From positions 1 to 64,000 of the forward strand of contig CAMTXU010000024.1 of NCBI GenBank assembly GCA_947085815.1: a stretch of 64,000 bases of DNA. Reading direction: 5' to 3'. Below the pieces are notes generated by a model. The model saw only the letters and a program-made list of their open reading frames with translations, did not search any database and was not told the origin of the DNA. The stretch's first letter is position 1. Every line of letters begins with the position of its first letter. The stretch is from Fen-1258 sp947085815 (GTDB taxonomy: Bacteria; Bacteroidota; Ignavibacteria; Ignavibacteriales; Melioribacteraceae). Below are positions 35,380 through 43,883 of this stretch, in pieces. The position numbers and the translations under genes were made by a program.

Positions 35380-36423
35380 TTGATACGTTTTGCAAATAGT
35401 GAATATCTTTACCTGCTCTGGCTGATACCGGTATTAGTTGCGCTCTATTGGTTTACAATGCAGAAGCAGAATAAAATTCTTCAAAAATTTGCAGGTGTTA
35501 AAATGCACGATGTGTTGTTTCCATTGAGAAGCAGACTGAAAGCATCGGTGAAATTCGGAATTACGCTCTTCGCGATTGTTTTAATAATAATCGCTCTTGC
35601 CAACCCACAAGTCGGGACAAAAATTGAGGATATGAAACAGATAGGAATTGAAGTTTACATATTACTCGATGTTTCCAAAAGCATGGGCGCGGAGGATATA
35701 AAACCGAGCCGTTTGGAAAAAGCAAAATTTGAAATCGCAAAACTAATTCAAAAATTACAGGGCGATAAAATTGGTTTAATTGTATTCGCGGGGCAAGCGT
35801 TCATTCAATTTCCATTAACGTCGGATTACTCTGCGGCAAATTTATTCTTAAATGCAGTTGATTTTAATTCTGTGCCTCAGCCCGGAACTGCAATTGGACC
35901 TGCCATAGATCTTGCGCTTAAATCGTTTCGCTATGATGATGGAACTAAGAAGGCTATTGTAGTAATTACAGACGGTGAAGATCATGAAGGAAGCATCGAA
36001 TCGGCACTCGACGAAGCCAAATCCAAAGAGGTTTCAATTTATTCAATCGGGTTCGGTTCGCCGGCTGGTGTTCCTATCCCGGTTTACGATGAATCCGGTG
36101 TTCAGCGCGGTTACAAGAAAGATAACGAAGGCAATATTGTTCTGACGAAACTTGACGAAAATATTTTGAAGACAATTTCGGAAAAAACCGACGGGAAATA
36201 TTATAGAGGAACTAACACTGAGGATGAGCTTGAATCGATTTACAATGATCTGGCTAAAATCCAGCAGTCCGAATTCGGTTCCAAAAGAATCACCGAATAC
36301 GAGGATAGATTTTACTATTTCTTATTTCCTGCAATTTTCATATTAATTGGTGAATTTTTTATTTCATCAAATAAATCAATATGGCTCGCTAGATTCGAGA
36401 AGTTACGCGAGGTGAAAAAATGA
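35380..36423 (+). CDS. batB: Bat operon VWA membrane protein (BatB-like)
   Basis: The 347-residue protein parallels BatA: an N-terminal membrane segment (EYLYLLWLIPVLVALYWF), a second at about 55-75, a VWA domain with MIDAS LLDVSKSMGAED and ITDGEDHEG, and a C-terminal membrane helix (FYYFLFPAIFILIGEFF). The pair BatA/BatB is expected to form membrane complexes. The start is TTG at 35380; the nearby upstream ATG is in another frame with an immediate stop. An attgagaatt-type repeat lies in the 86-bp gap before it. Its stop overlaps batC. Confidence 0.9.
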   Translation: MIRFANSEYLYLLWLIPVLVALYWFTMQKQNKILQKFAGVKMHDVLFPLRSRLKASVKFGITLFAIVLIIIALANPQVGTKIEDMKQIGIEVYILLDVSKSMGAEDIKPSRLEKAKFEIAKLIQKLQGDKIGLIVFAGQAFIQFPLTSDYSAANLFLNAVDFNSVPQPGTAIGPAIDLALKSFRYDDGTKKAIVVITDGEDHEGSIESALDEAKSKEVSIYSIGFGSPAGVPIPVYDESGVQRGYKKDNEGNIVLTKLDENILKTISEKTDGKYYRGTNTEDELESIYNDLAKIQQSEFGSKRITEYEDRFYYFLFPAIFILIGEFFISSNKSIWLARFEKLREVKK

Positions 36424-37109
36424 TGAAGAGAAGTATATTCATTTTGGGAGTTTTGTTAATTTTTACAAATACTTTTGCTCAGAGTAAGAGAGAATTAAAT
36501 AATGATGGTGTAGATCTTTACAAAACTAAAAAATTTGCCGATGCCGAGGTGAAATTCAAAAAAGGATTGGAAAAAGACCCGGAAATGTTTCAAGGACATT
36601 TTAATCTTGGCGATGCATATTACAAACAGGGTCGTTTTGATGAGGCGATTCAATCATACAAAAATTCTTTGCAGTTTACCGAAGATAAAGAGAACTATTC
36701 CAAAGTTTATCATAACATCGGAAATTCTTTGTTGAAGCAGCAGAAATATCAAGAGAGTATTGGCGCTTATAAAAACTCGTTAAAACAAAACCCGGATGAT
36801 CTTGAAACCAAATACAATCTTTCTTATGCTTTGAATATGATGAAACAAGATCAGCAAAAAAACAAGAATGATAAAAACAAAGACAAGAATAAAGATCAGC
36901 AGAAGGATCAGCAACAGCAGAATCAAGATCAGAAAGATCAAAATAAAGACAAACAGCAAAATCAGCAGCAGCAACAACAGCAGAAAAATCAAATATCAAA
37001 AGAGGAAGCCCAGCGGATTTTAGAGGCTCTGAAAAACAATGAAACAAATACCCAGAAGAAATTGCGCAAGGTGAAGGGTAAACCGGTTACAACAGATAAA
37101 GATTGGTGA
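36420..37109 (+). CDS. batC: TPR protein BatC with Gln/Lys-rich tail
   Basis: The 229-residue exported protein has a signal peptide (cleavage after NTFAQ, residue 20). About three tetratricopeptide repeats (residues 25-140) follow, including HFNLGDAYYKQGRFDEAIQS and VYHNIGNSLLKQQKYQESI. A low-complexity tract of Gln, Lys, Asp and Asn covers about 142-190 and ends in QILEAL-like helix sequence. Such tracts are typical of BatC. It likely serves as a periplasmic scaffold for BatA/BatB. The start overlaps the batB stop (ATGATG). Confidence 0.88.
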   Translation: MMKRSIFILGVLLIFTNTFAQSKRELNNDGVDLYKTKKFADAEVKFKKGLEKDPEMFQGHFNLGDAYYKQGRFDEAIQSYKNSLQFTEDKENYSKVYHNIGNSLLKQQKYQESIGAYKNSLKQNPDDLETKYNLSYALNMMKQDQQKNKNDKNKDKNKDQQKDQQQQNQDQKDQNKDKQQNQQQQQQQKNQISKEEAQRILEALKNNETNTQKKLRKVKGKPVTTDKDW

Positions 37110-37172
37110 TTCTTTAGTATTCAGTCATCAATTATTTGTAATCAGTAACTAGAATCAAGTATCGAGAATGAG

Positions 37173-39014
37173 ATGTTAAAAAGTAAATCAAAAATTATTT
37201 TAATACCGGCAATAGTTATTCTGTTAACGGTGCTTGCACAATCAGCTGGCGCACAACAGTTCGGAGCTTCCGTTGATAAAACTACCGTAGGAGAGTATGA
37301 GCGATTTCAAATCTATTTTACATTTGAAGGGGGAGATGTAAACGGATTGAGTAATTTACGTCCTCCAGCATTTACCGGATTTAGAGTTTTGAGCGGACCC
37401 AATCAATCGAGTAGTATGCAATTTATTAACGGAAAAGTTTCAGGGTCGATGATATTCTCTTATATCTTACAACCGGCATCAATTGGTGAATTTACAATTG
37501 GCTCCGCGTCGGTGGATCTTGGAGGAAAAACTTATAATACTCAGCCGATTAAAGTTCGGGTTGAGAAGGGAACGCCTCAGCAGCAAAAAGAAAGTTCCGG
37601 AGGATACTCGCAAGAGGAACTTGGCAAAAATGTTTTCATTATTGCGGAAGCAAATAAAACCAGAGCGCTTCTGGGAGAACAGATAACCGTTACATATAAA
37701 CTCTATACTAAATTGAATATTGCGTCGCCCCAAATTTCCAGACTTCCTTCATATGAAGGATTCTGGGCGGAAGAAGTCGGCCCGATTCAAAATATTAATT
37801 TTGAGATCGCAATGCATAACGGCGAACGTTTCCGAGTTGCTAAGATTAAACAGGTTGCTCTCTTTGCATCCAAAACGGGCACACTCTCTGTAACTCCCTT
37901 TGAATTGAATGTTCCCGTGATTGTTAAAAAGAAAAAGTCCGGCAACGATATCTTTGATGAATTTTTCAACGATTCATTTTTTGGAAAGACAGAAACGGTC
38001 GAATTTCCCGCACGGTCTAATACAATTAAAGTTACTGTGGATCCTCTTCCCGCAAACGCTCCCTCCTCATTTAACGGAGCTGTCGGCGATTTTAATTTCA
38101 AAGCTGAGGTTGATCGAAAAGATGTTGTTACTAATGAGAGTCTGACTCTCCGGTTAACTATCGGCGGCAATGGTAATTTGAAACTCTTAAAAATCCCCGA
38201 ACCGCAATTGCCAACAGGTTTTGAAAAGTATGAACCTAAAACCGTGGAGAACATCAACCGCGGAGCTGTAATCTCTGGACAAAAAATTGTAGACTATCTG
38301 ATCGTACCCCGCAACTCTGGCGAAAAAGAAATTCCACCGATTGAATTTACTTATTTCAATCCATCTGCGCGAAGATATGTTACCGTTAAATCCCCGGCGT
38401 TTAATATTAAAGTTAGACAGGGTATTGCGGGTAATGAAACCGCGTCTCAAGGATTTGTTAGAGAGGATATAAAACTGCTAAGTGAGGATATTCGATTTAT
38501 CAAGACCTCTGATTTTAATTTTGAACCGCGGCAGGAGATTGAACTTATTAAACCCTGGTTCTGGATTTCGATGATACTTCCTCTCTTCAGTTTAATTGGC
38601 GCAGTTGTTTTTAAGAGAAGGCATGATAAACTTTCCGGTAATGTTCAGTTGATGCGTTATCAAAAAGCAGAGAAAGCAGCACGTAAGAGATTGAAGTTGG
38701 CCAAAGTGGCACTCGATAAAAATGATACTCCAAATTTCTATTCCGAATTATCTTTAGCTCTATTCGGTTATCTCGAAGATAAACTTGGAATTCAGAAATC
38801 CGAGTTTACACTCGATGGTGCTGTTGAAAAACTTTCGAATAGAAATGTTGATTCAACTTTGATCGACCGTGTAAAACGGATTGCCGAAAAATGCGAGTAT
38901 GCCCGTTTTGCCCCGGAAGGTGAATCATCAGCAGTCGCACCTGATTTTTATGATGAAGCTGTGAAAGTTATTGTTGAAGTTGATTCTTCAGTTGATGCCA
39001 GGAGGAAACGATGA
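37173..39014 (+). CDS. batD: Oxygen-tolerance protein BatD
   Basis: The 613-residue protein has a signal peptide (cleavage near SAGAQQ) and a long series of extracytoplasmic beta domains. One begins FGASVDKTTVGEYERFQIYF, and another appears around GEQITVTYKLYTK, typical of BatD. A single membrane helix near residue 465 (PWFWISMILPLFSLIGAVVF) is followed by a cytoplasmic helical tail. It is full length for BatD and is thought to work with BatA/B in the envelope. The last codons include AGGAGG, which serves as ribosome-binding site for batE. Confidence 0.9.
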   Translation: MLKSKSKIILIPAIVILLTVLAQSAGAQQFGASVDKTTVGEYERFQIYFTFEGGDVNGLSNLRPPAFTGFRVLSGPNQSSSMQFINGKVSGSMIFSYILQPASIGEFTIGSASVDLGGKTYNTQPIKVRVEKGTPQQQKESSGGYSQEELGKNVFIIAEANKTRALLGEQITVTYKLYTKLNIASPQISRLPSYEGFWAEEVGPIQNINFEIAMHNGERFRVAKIKQVALFASKTGTLSVTPFELNVPVIVKKKKSGNDIFDEFFNDSFFGKTETVEFPARSNTIKVTVDPLPANAPSSFNGAVGDFNFKAEVDRKDVVTNESLTLRLTIGGNGNLKLLKIPEPQLPTGFEKYEPKTVENINRGAVISGQKIVDYLIVPRNSGEKEIPPIEFTYFNPSARRYVTVKSPAFNIKVRQGIAGNETASQGFVREDIKLLSEDIRFIKTSDFNFEPRQEIELIKPWFWISMILPLFSLIGAVVFKRRHDKLSGNVQLMRYQKAEKAARKRLKLAKVALDKNDTPNFYSELSLALFGYLEDKLGIQKSEFTLDGAVEKLSNRNVDSTLIDRVKRIAEKCEYARFAPEGESSAVAPDFYDEAVKVIVEVDSSVDARRKR

Positions 39015-39865
39015 AATTAATTCTGAGGAACCCCGCTTACAGCGGGATTAACTCCGTGACGAAGAATCTCCAACAATCAAATGCATCGAGATTCTTCATA
39101 CCGGTTTCATCAAGATTCAGAATGACAATTTTAGTTGTTCTATTTATGACTACAAATTTGTTAGCACAATCTCCGGATGAATTAATGAAGACTGGTAACA
39201 AATATTATCAGAAGGGAAATTATGAGCTAGCGATTGAGTCATATCAAAAAATATTAGGACAAGGATTTGAAAGCGGCGCGACATATTATAATCTCGGTAA
39301 CACATATTTCAAAACAGGTAAACTTGGTTATGCAATCTACAGCTACGAAAAAGGATTGAAGATAGAACCTAACGATGAGGACTTAGCTTACAATCTCAAA
39401 ATTGCTAATTCTAGAACGGTGGATAAAATTTCACAATTGCCAAAATTGTTCATCGTTTCCTGGTGGGAAGAACTGGTGACATCATTAAATATTACGGGCT
39501 GGTCGTTTGTCGTTATGATTATTTTTTGGATATTATTAGGAAGCATTTCTATTTATTTGTTCTCTCGCCGCGCGAAGCTGCAGAGATTATCATTCCTGAC
39601 CGGTTCAATTTCTCTTTCGATGCTCATTGTTGCGGCAGTCATATTTTTTGCACGTGTTAATAGAGAAGCCGCAACCGACTATGGAATTTTGTTGGAGCCA
39701 ACATATTCAGTTAAAGTTTCGCCGGATATAAAAAGCAACGATGCGTTTGTAATTCATGAAGGAATAAAATTCGCGCTTGAGGACCATGTTAATAACTGGT
39801 CTAAGATTCGTTTGATAGATGGTAAAGTTGGCTGGGTTCAGAAAAATGTATTTGGGCAGATCTAA
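39011..39865 (+). CDS. batE: BatE: TPR plus SH3-like protein with repeat-derived N-terminus
   Basis: The 284-residue frame has TPR repeats (about 60-120, YYNLGNTYFKTGKLGYAIYS), two membrane segments near 150-210, and a C-terminal SH3-like region ending VGWVQKNVFG. AGGAGG sits before the ATG at 39011. However, the first ~37 residues (RNPAYSGINS onward) are encoded by palindromic-repeat sequence, and a normal signal peptide (MTILVVLFMTTNLLAQ) begins only at residue 38. Either translation starts at 39122, or a repeat inserted in frame has lengthened the N-terminus. The stop is overlapped by the M48 gene. Confidence 0.82.
   Translation: MKLILRNPAYSGINSVTKNLQQSNASRFFIPVSSRFRMTILVVLFMTTNLLAQSPDELMKTGNKYYQKGNYELAIESYQKILGQGFESGATYYNLGNTYFKTGKLGYAIYSYEKGLKIEPNDEDLAYNLKIANSRTVDKISQLPKLFIVSWWEELVTSLNITGWSFVVMIIFWILLGSISIYLFSRRAKLQRLSFLTGSISLSMLIVAAVIFFARVNREAATDYGILLEPTYSVKVSPDIKSNDAFVIHEGIKFALEDHVNNWSKIRLIDGKVGWVQKNVFGQI
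39035..39126. repeat. Palindromic repeat inside the batE frame
   Basis: It contains aaccccgcttacagcggg, then arms gaagaatctc (39061-39070) and gagattcttc (39088-39097), and ends tcagaatgac. The parts match intergenic elements of the gtcatttcga/gaatgac type. It lies between the strong ribosome-binding site and the signal-peptide codons. Confidence 0.7.
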
Positions 39866-41003
39866 TTTGGATAATACTCAAGCAAAAAAATACAGCAATA
39901 CAAAACTCGTTTTAGGAATATCCGAAGCAGTCGCCTCATTCACTCTTCTATTACTATTTGTATGGCTTGGATTTAGTGCACGTCTCGAAAATTATTTACG
40001 CATATCACTATCGAATGATTATTTAATACTGCTTATATATGTACTTGTATTAGGATTTATTTCTGCAATTATTTTTGCCCCGCTAAATTATTATGCCGGT
40101 TTTTATCTTGAGCACAAATACAATCTCTCAAACCAGACATTTTGGAAATGGGTCTGGGAAGGAACAAAAGGAACATTAGTTGGGGCTGTAATAGGATTGC
40201 CGTTGCTTCTACTTTTTTATTATGTGCTGAGAATTTTTGGTTTAATGTGGTGGCTTCCATTTGCAGTATTGATGTTTATTTTCTCGGTGGTGCTTGCTCA
40301 AATTTTACCGGTTATAATTCTGCCAATCTTCTATAAAATTACTCCTATTGAGAATGAAGGATTGAAAAAAAGAATTGTTGGATTGAGCAAAGATGCCGGT
40401 TTGAAAGTTGAGAATGTTTTCAAATTCAACATGAGTAAAAACACTAAAAAAGCAAACGCGGCATTTACAGGTCTCGGCAAAACTAAACGAATTCTCCTTG
40501 GCGATACACTTTTAGATAATTATTCAGATGACGAGATTGAAACGGTCATAGCTCACGAACTTGGACATTATAAGAAGCGGCACATAATTAAAAACATTGC
40601 TATAGGAACAATTTCAAGTTTTGCAACTTTTTTTCTAATTGCCATATTGCATAGATTATCATTGAGCTGGTTTGGCTTTACGAGTATAACTCAAATTTCT
40701 TCACTGCCTATTCTTGCTCTCTGGGGAGCTTTAATTGGGATGATTCAAACACCAATTTCAAATTTTATTTCTAGAAAATTTGAATATGAGGCAGATGAAT
40801 ATGCCATAGCCTCGACGAATAAAACCGAAGCCTTTATAAGTACTTTAAATAAATTAACCGATCAGAATTTGAGCGACCGTGAACCTCATCCTCTGATAGA
40901 GTGGATGTTCTACAGCCATCCCTCAATCAAAAATAGAATCGCTTCTTTGCAATCAAGGGTATCTCTACGAGCTTCTCACGAAGTGATGTCCGAAGGCACA
41001 TAG
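39846..41003 (+). CDS. M48 family (Ste24/CAAX-protease-like) membrane metallopeptidase
   Basis: The 385-residue protein has several membrane segments and the zinc motif HELGH (VIAHELGHYKKRH), with the third ligand in FEYEADEYA, as in Ste24-type M48 proteases. SHPSIKNRIASL near the C-terminus is also conserved. It likely takes part in membrane protein quality control. The ATG at 39846 is chosen; an alternative TTG at 39867 would avoid the 20-nt overlap with batE. The final residues after ASLQSRV (SLRASHEVMSEGT) are encoded by repeat sequence, so the native C-terminus was probably different. Confidence 0.88.
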   Translation: MYLGRSNLDNTQAKKYSNTKLVLGISEAVASFTLLLLFVWLGFSARLENYLRISLSNDYLILLIYVLVLGFISAIIFAPLNYYAGFYLEHKYNLSNQTFWKWVWEGTKGTLVGAVIGLPLLLLFYYVLRIFGLMWWLPFAVLMFIFSVVLAQILPVIILPIFYKITPIENEGLKKRIVGLSKDAGLKVENVFKFNMSKNTKKANAAFTGLGKTKRILLGDTLLDNYSDDEIETVIAHELGHYKKRHIIKNIAIGTISSFATFFLIAILHRLSLSWFGFTSITQISSLPILALWGALIGMIQTPISNFISRKFEYEADEYAIASTNKTEAFISTLNKLTDQNLSDREPHPLIEWMFYSHPSIKNRIASLQSRVSLRASHEVMSEGT

Positions 41004-41250
41004 TGCTCCTACGGAGACTCCTTACGGAGGATACCCAAAAAGCTAATCTGTAACAACCTGCTTGCTGAGTCTGTTGCGCAACCTTAACATGGTCATTTCG
41101 AACCCAATTTATTGGGTGAGAAATCTTTCTTGCTATGTAAATTAAGACTTTTCACTTCGTTCGAGGTGACACCAATGCGTTCTGCAACACGCTCTGCCGG
41201 CAAGTCTGTTTTAACCTGTTTTATCCGTGTCCTATTTTTAAAAAATGTTT
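40972..41250. repeat. Cluster of palindromic repeats after the M48 gene
   Basis: The block starts inside the M48 frame (cttctcacgaagtgatgtcc), continues as gactccttacggaggatacc, and leads into an inverted repeat. Its inner arms are gtcatttcgaac (about 41092) and gttcgaggtgac (about 41159), and its outer arms are tgttgcgcaac and gttctgcaaca. No gene is visible between 41004 and 41335. A TATATTTG box (41300-41307) may belong to the next gene's promoter. Confidence 0.7.
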
Positions 41251-41335
41251 TTAGAGATGCCCTTAACAACTTCGCACTTACAAAATTGATTTTATTACTT
41301 ATATTTGCAATGAATCAACAACAAACTCATTGTAA

Positions 41336-42613
41336 ATGGTAATGGCAATCAAAAAGCTGCGCTGGATTTATTTCCTAATACTGTTAGTATTAGTCCGGTG
41401 TACATTTGATAGTGAAATTACAAGTTCTGTTACAGCAGATACTTCAGTTCCATCTGTTGTACAGCCATTAAATAATTCTACCGACCAATCGATTATTCAA
41501 ACATTTAAATGGATTGCCGACAACGCCGTTTCTTATGATGTCTATCTGGACAAAGTTAACCCGCCCGCAAAACTTGTTTCTTCCAAAACTAATAAGCAAT
41601 CTTACATTCACCCGATTCCACTCGAATACAATACGACATATTATTGGCGGGTTGTGGCAAATTCAGCCGATGGATCACAAAAAATTTCTCCCATATGGAA
41701 TTTTACTACATTGGCAAATATTAATCCCGGTTCCTCTGGTTATGCATTGTATTTGAAAAAACAAAGTACACTGCTTCCAAATCTTGTTAACTTTTTGTTT
41801 CAAATTGTTGATCTGAACAATAATGGAATCTCTACGATTCAGCCTTCGGATTTTGAAATTTTGGAAGACGGTTCTCCCCTTCAATCCGAATCATTTATAG
41901 AAATAAAAAAACAGAATGAACTTCCTTATAAAATTAAAACCATCTTAATGCTGGATAACAGCACTAGTTTAACATCGAGTGAAATAGATAAAATTAGATC
42001 TGCGGCATCTTCATTCATCAAAAAAATTACGACTAATCAGGAAGTGGCGATTTATCAATTTTCCGAAAAAGTTGAAATGCTATCCGATTTTACTAATCAG
42101 CAAGATTCACTTAATCGCGCTATTGGCAGATATAAATCCGGAGCCAGCACAACCGGTCTTTATGGTGCAGTAGTAAAAGGTGCTTCTCTCTGGAATGATA
42201 ATTTTTCTATCAATGATGTTCTTCAAGGAGCGATGATTGTATTTACCGATGGTAATGAAACTTCCAGACCGACAACTCAAGCCTTGGCGGAAGCTCTAAA
42301 CGCGGTAAATAATAAATCTGTCTTTACAATTGGTTTGCGCGGAAAAGATCCGCTTGATGAGGAGACATTAACACGAATTGGAAGAACCGGATTCTACGGA
42401 ATAAATGATGTTAGTCAGTTGGATAATCAGCTTACACTAATTCAAAAAGCAATTATCGATTATGCGAATAGTTTTTATCAGCTTACATACAAAAGTCCCC
42501 GCCGAGGAGTAGGAGAATATAATTTAACAATTCGGATAAAGGGAAATCCATATACCGGCGATTTTTCTTATATCACTGGCAAATACAGCTCCACCGGGTT
42601 TTACTCAAATTAA
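41336..42613 (+). CDS. Lipoprotein with Fn3-like and VWA domains
   Basis: The 425-residue protein has a lipoprotein signal with C22 (LLVLVRC). A fibronectin type III-like domain covers about 42-130 (NNSTDQSIIQTFKW to TTYYWRVVANSADG). A VWA domain covers about 185-400 with MIDAS MLDNSTSLTSSE (DxSxS present) and FTDGNETSRP. It is probably a surface or periplasmic adhesion/interaction protein. It follows the Bat operon but is separated by repeats, so it is likely a separate transcript. It may be co-transcribed with gatC (14-bp gap). Confidence 0.85.
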   Translation: MVMAIKKLRWIYFLILLVLVRCTFDSEITSSVTADTSVPSVVQPLNNSTDQSIIQTFKWIADNAVSYDVYLDKVNPPAKLVSSKTNKQSYIHPIPLEYNTTYYWRVVANSADGSQKISPIWNFTTLANINPGSSGYALYLKKQSTLLPNLVNFLFQIVDLNNNGISTIQPSDFEILEDGSPLQSESFIEIKKQNELPYKIKTILMLDNSTSLTSSEIDKIRSAASSFIKKITTNQEVAIYQFSEKVEMLSDFTNQQDSLNRAIGRYKSGASTTGLYGAVVKGASLWNDNFSINDVLQGAMIVFTDGNETSRPTTQALAEALNAVNNKSVFTIGLRGKDPLDEETLTRIGRTGFYGINDVSQLDNQLTLIQKAIIDYANSFYQLTYKSPRRGVGEYNLTIRIKGNPYTGDFSYITGKYSSTGFYSN

Positions 42614-42627
42614 ATTGAGAAATAAAA

Positions 42628-42921
42628 ATGTCTATTACACGTAAGGATGTTGAATACATAGCTCAATTAGCAAGGCTCAAATTCAAAGATGAAGAACTTG
42701 AAAACTTTACTCATCAGTTGAATGAGATTCTAAATTATGTTGAAAAGTTGAACGAACTTGACACTGCCAATGTGGAACCGCTTAATCATCCTGTTGAAAA
42801 TGTAAATGTTTTTCGTAACGATGAATTGAGGGTATCAGTTAAAACAGAAGAAGCATTAAAGTACGCACCGGATAGTACGGATGATTTTTTTAAAGTGCCA
42901 AAAGTAATTAACCAAGAATAA
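42628..42921 (+). CDS. gatC: Aspartyl/glutamyl-tRNA amidotransferase subunit C
   Basis: The 97-residue subunit stabilises the GatA-GatB complex that makes Gln-tRNA(Gln) or Asn-tRNA(Asn). Conserved features are the start ITRKDVEYIAQLARLKF, LNEILNYVEKLNELDT, and the C-terminal FKVPKVI. Length is normal. gatB is on the opposite strand 30 kb away, so the complex is encoded at dispersed loci. The kdsB gene follows 8 bp later. Confidence 0.93.
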   Translation: MSITRKDVEYIAQLARLKFKDEELENFTHQLNEILNYVEKLNELDTANVEPLNHPVENVNVFRNDELRVSVKTEEALKYAPDSTDDFFKVPKVINQE

Positions 42922-42929
42922 CACACCTA

Positions 42930-43706
42930 ATGATAATTGGAATAATACCCGCACGTTTCGCGTCAACACGACTTATGGGAAAACCGCTTGCAGATATTTG
43001 CGGTAAACCGATGATTCAGCATACATACAACAGCGCAAGAAAATCCAAACTACTGGATAAAGTAGTTATTGCCGTAGATGACGAAAAAGTTTTTCAAGTG
43101 GTTAAAAGTTTTGGTGCAGAAGTTTATATGACGCCAAAAGACTGCGCAAGCGGGTCAGACCGCATTGCACTGGTGACCGAGCAAATTCCTGAGGCGGCGA
43201 TTATCGTAAACATCCAAGGCGATGAACCTTTCATCAAAGGTAAGATGATTGATGAAGCTATTGAACCTCTGCTCTTCGATAAAAAAGTAAATCTTTCCAC
43301 ATTAGCCAGAAGAATTACAAATGTGGAAGAGATGAAATCATCATCTGTAGTTAAGGTGGTTTTCGATTACAAAAATTTTGCTATGTACTTCTCAAGGTCT
43401 CCAATTCCTTTTGCACGCGAAGCCAAAACTAATCTTGCCCGTATTCAAGTCGCTGAAATTTATAAACATATAGGGTTATACGTATATCGTAGAGAAGTGT
43501 TGCAGAAATTCACAACGTTAAGACCGACCGATCTTGAACAAATCGAAAAATTAGAGCAATTGCGCTTTCTAGAACATGGATACAAAATGAAAATTGTTTT
43601 AACCGAATACGACACGTTTTCTGTGGATACACCAAAAGATTTGGAACTTGCCAGACGTTTTTACGAAAAACATCTTAAGCCTCAGGACAAGAGCACAAAG
43701 AAGTAA
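42930..43706 (+). CDS. kdsB: CMP-Kdo synthetase
   Basis: The 258-residue cytidylyltransferase activates Kdo as CMP-Kdo for lipid A-core assembly. The nucleotide-binding motif IPARFASTRLMGKPL is at residues 5-19. ASGSDRIA, NIQGDEPFI, KHIGLYVYRR and EYDTFSVDTPKDLE follow in the order typical of KdsB. The gene sits apart from the other Kdo genes (kdsA, kdsC-like, kdsD near 47-49 kb) but on the same strand. Confidence 0.94.
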   Translation: MIIGIIPARFASTRLMGKPLADICGKPMIQHTYNSARKSKLLDKVVIAVDDEKVFQVVKSFGAEVYMTPKDCASGSDRIALVTEQIPEAAIIVNIQGDEPFIKGKMIDEAIEPLLFDKKVNLSTLARRITNVEEMKSSSVVKVVFDYKNFAMYFSRSPIPFAREAKTNLARIQVAEIYKHIGLYVYRREVLQKFTTLRPTDLEQIEKLEQLRFLEHGYKMKIVLTEYDTFSVDTPKDLELARRFYEKHLKPQDKSTKK

Positions 43707-43712
43707 TTTGGT

Positions 43713-43808
43713 TTAAGGGTGGTTCTAAAAACTTCAATATTCTCTGCGGACTTTGCGTATTCTTTACGTTGAATTTTTACAAAAGATATTTTTTAGAACC
43801 AGCCTTAA
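43713..43808. repeat. MITE-like element (family B), complete copy
   Basis: A 96-bp unit is bounded by inverted repeats: ttaagggtggttctaaaaa (43713-43731) and a right end (43789-43808) whose reverse complement is ttaaggctggttctaaaaaa. The interior 43727-43758 is the exact reverse complement of 12453-12484. It codes for nothing evident. Confidence 0.85.
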
Positions 43809-43839
43809 TTGTCTTTTCACTTAATCAATGCTATTTTTG
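43809..43839 (+). promoter_or_regulatory. Bacteroidota-type promoter for the B12-binding gene
   Basis: TTG at 43809-43811 and TATTTTTG at 43832-43839 are separated by exactly 20 bases, matching TTG-N20-TAnnTTTG. The start codon is 45 bp further on. The -33 element directly abuts the right end of the family B element. Confidence 0.6.
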
Positions 43840-43883
43840 AATAGAGAATTAATCACTCTCAGGAAATTCTAAGGAGATATTAA

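Noticed and set aside
36780..36992. Very hydrophobic 70-residue frame on the minus strand inside batC
   Set aside because: It is the antisense reading of the Gln/Lys/Asp-rich tract of BatC, which gives Leu/Ile/Phe codons by composition; no start signal is present.
37787..38257. 156-residue minus-strand open frame within batD
   Set aside because: It is antisense to a clear BatD sequence and has no recognisable domain or upstream signal.
41112..41342. 76-residue frame before the VWA lipoprotein
   Set aside because: It is largely made of palindromic-repeat sequence and runs into the VWA start; it looks like chance coding potential of the repeat.
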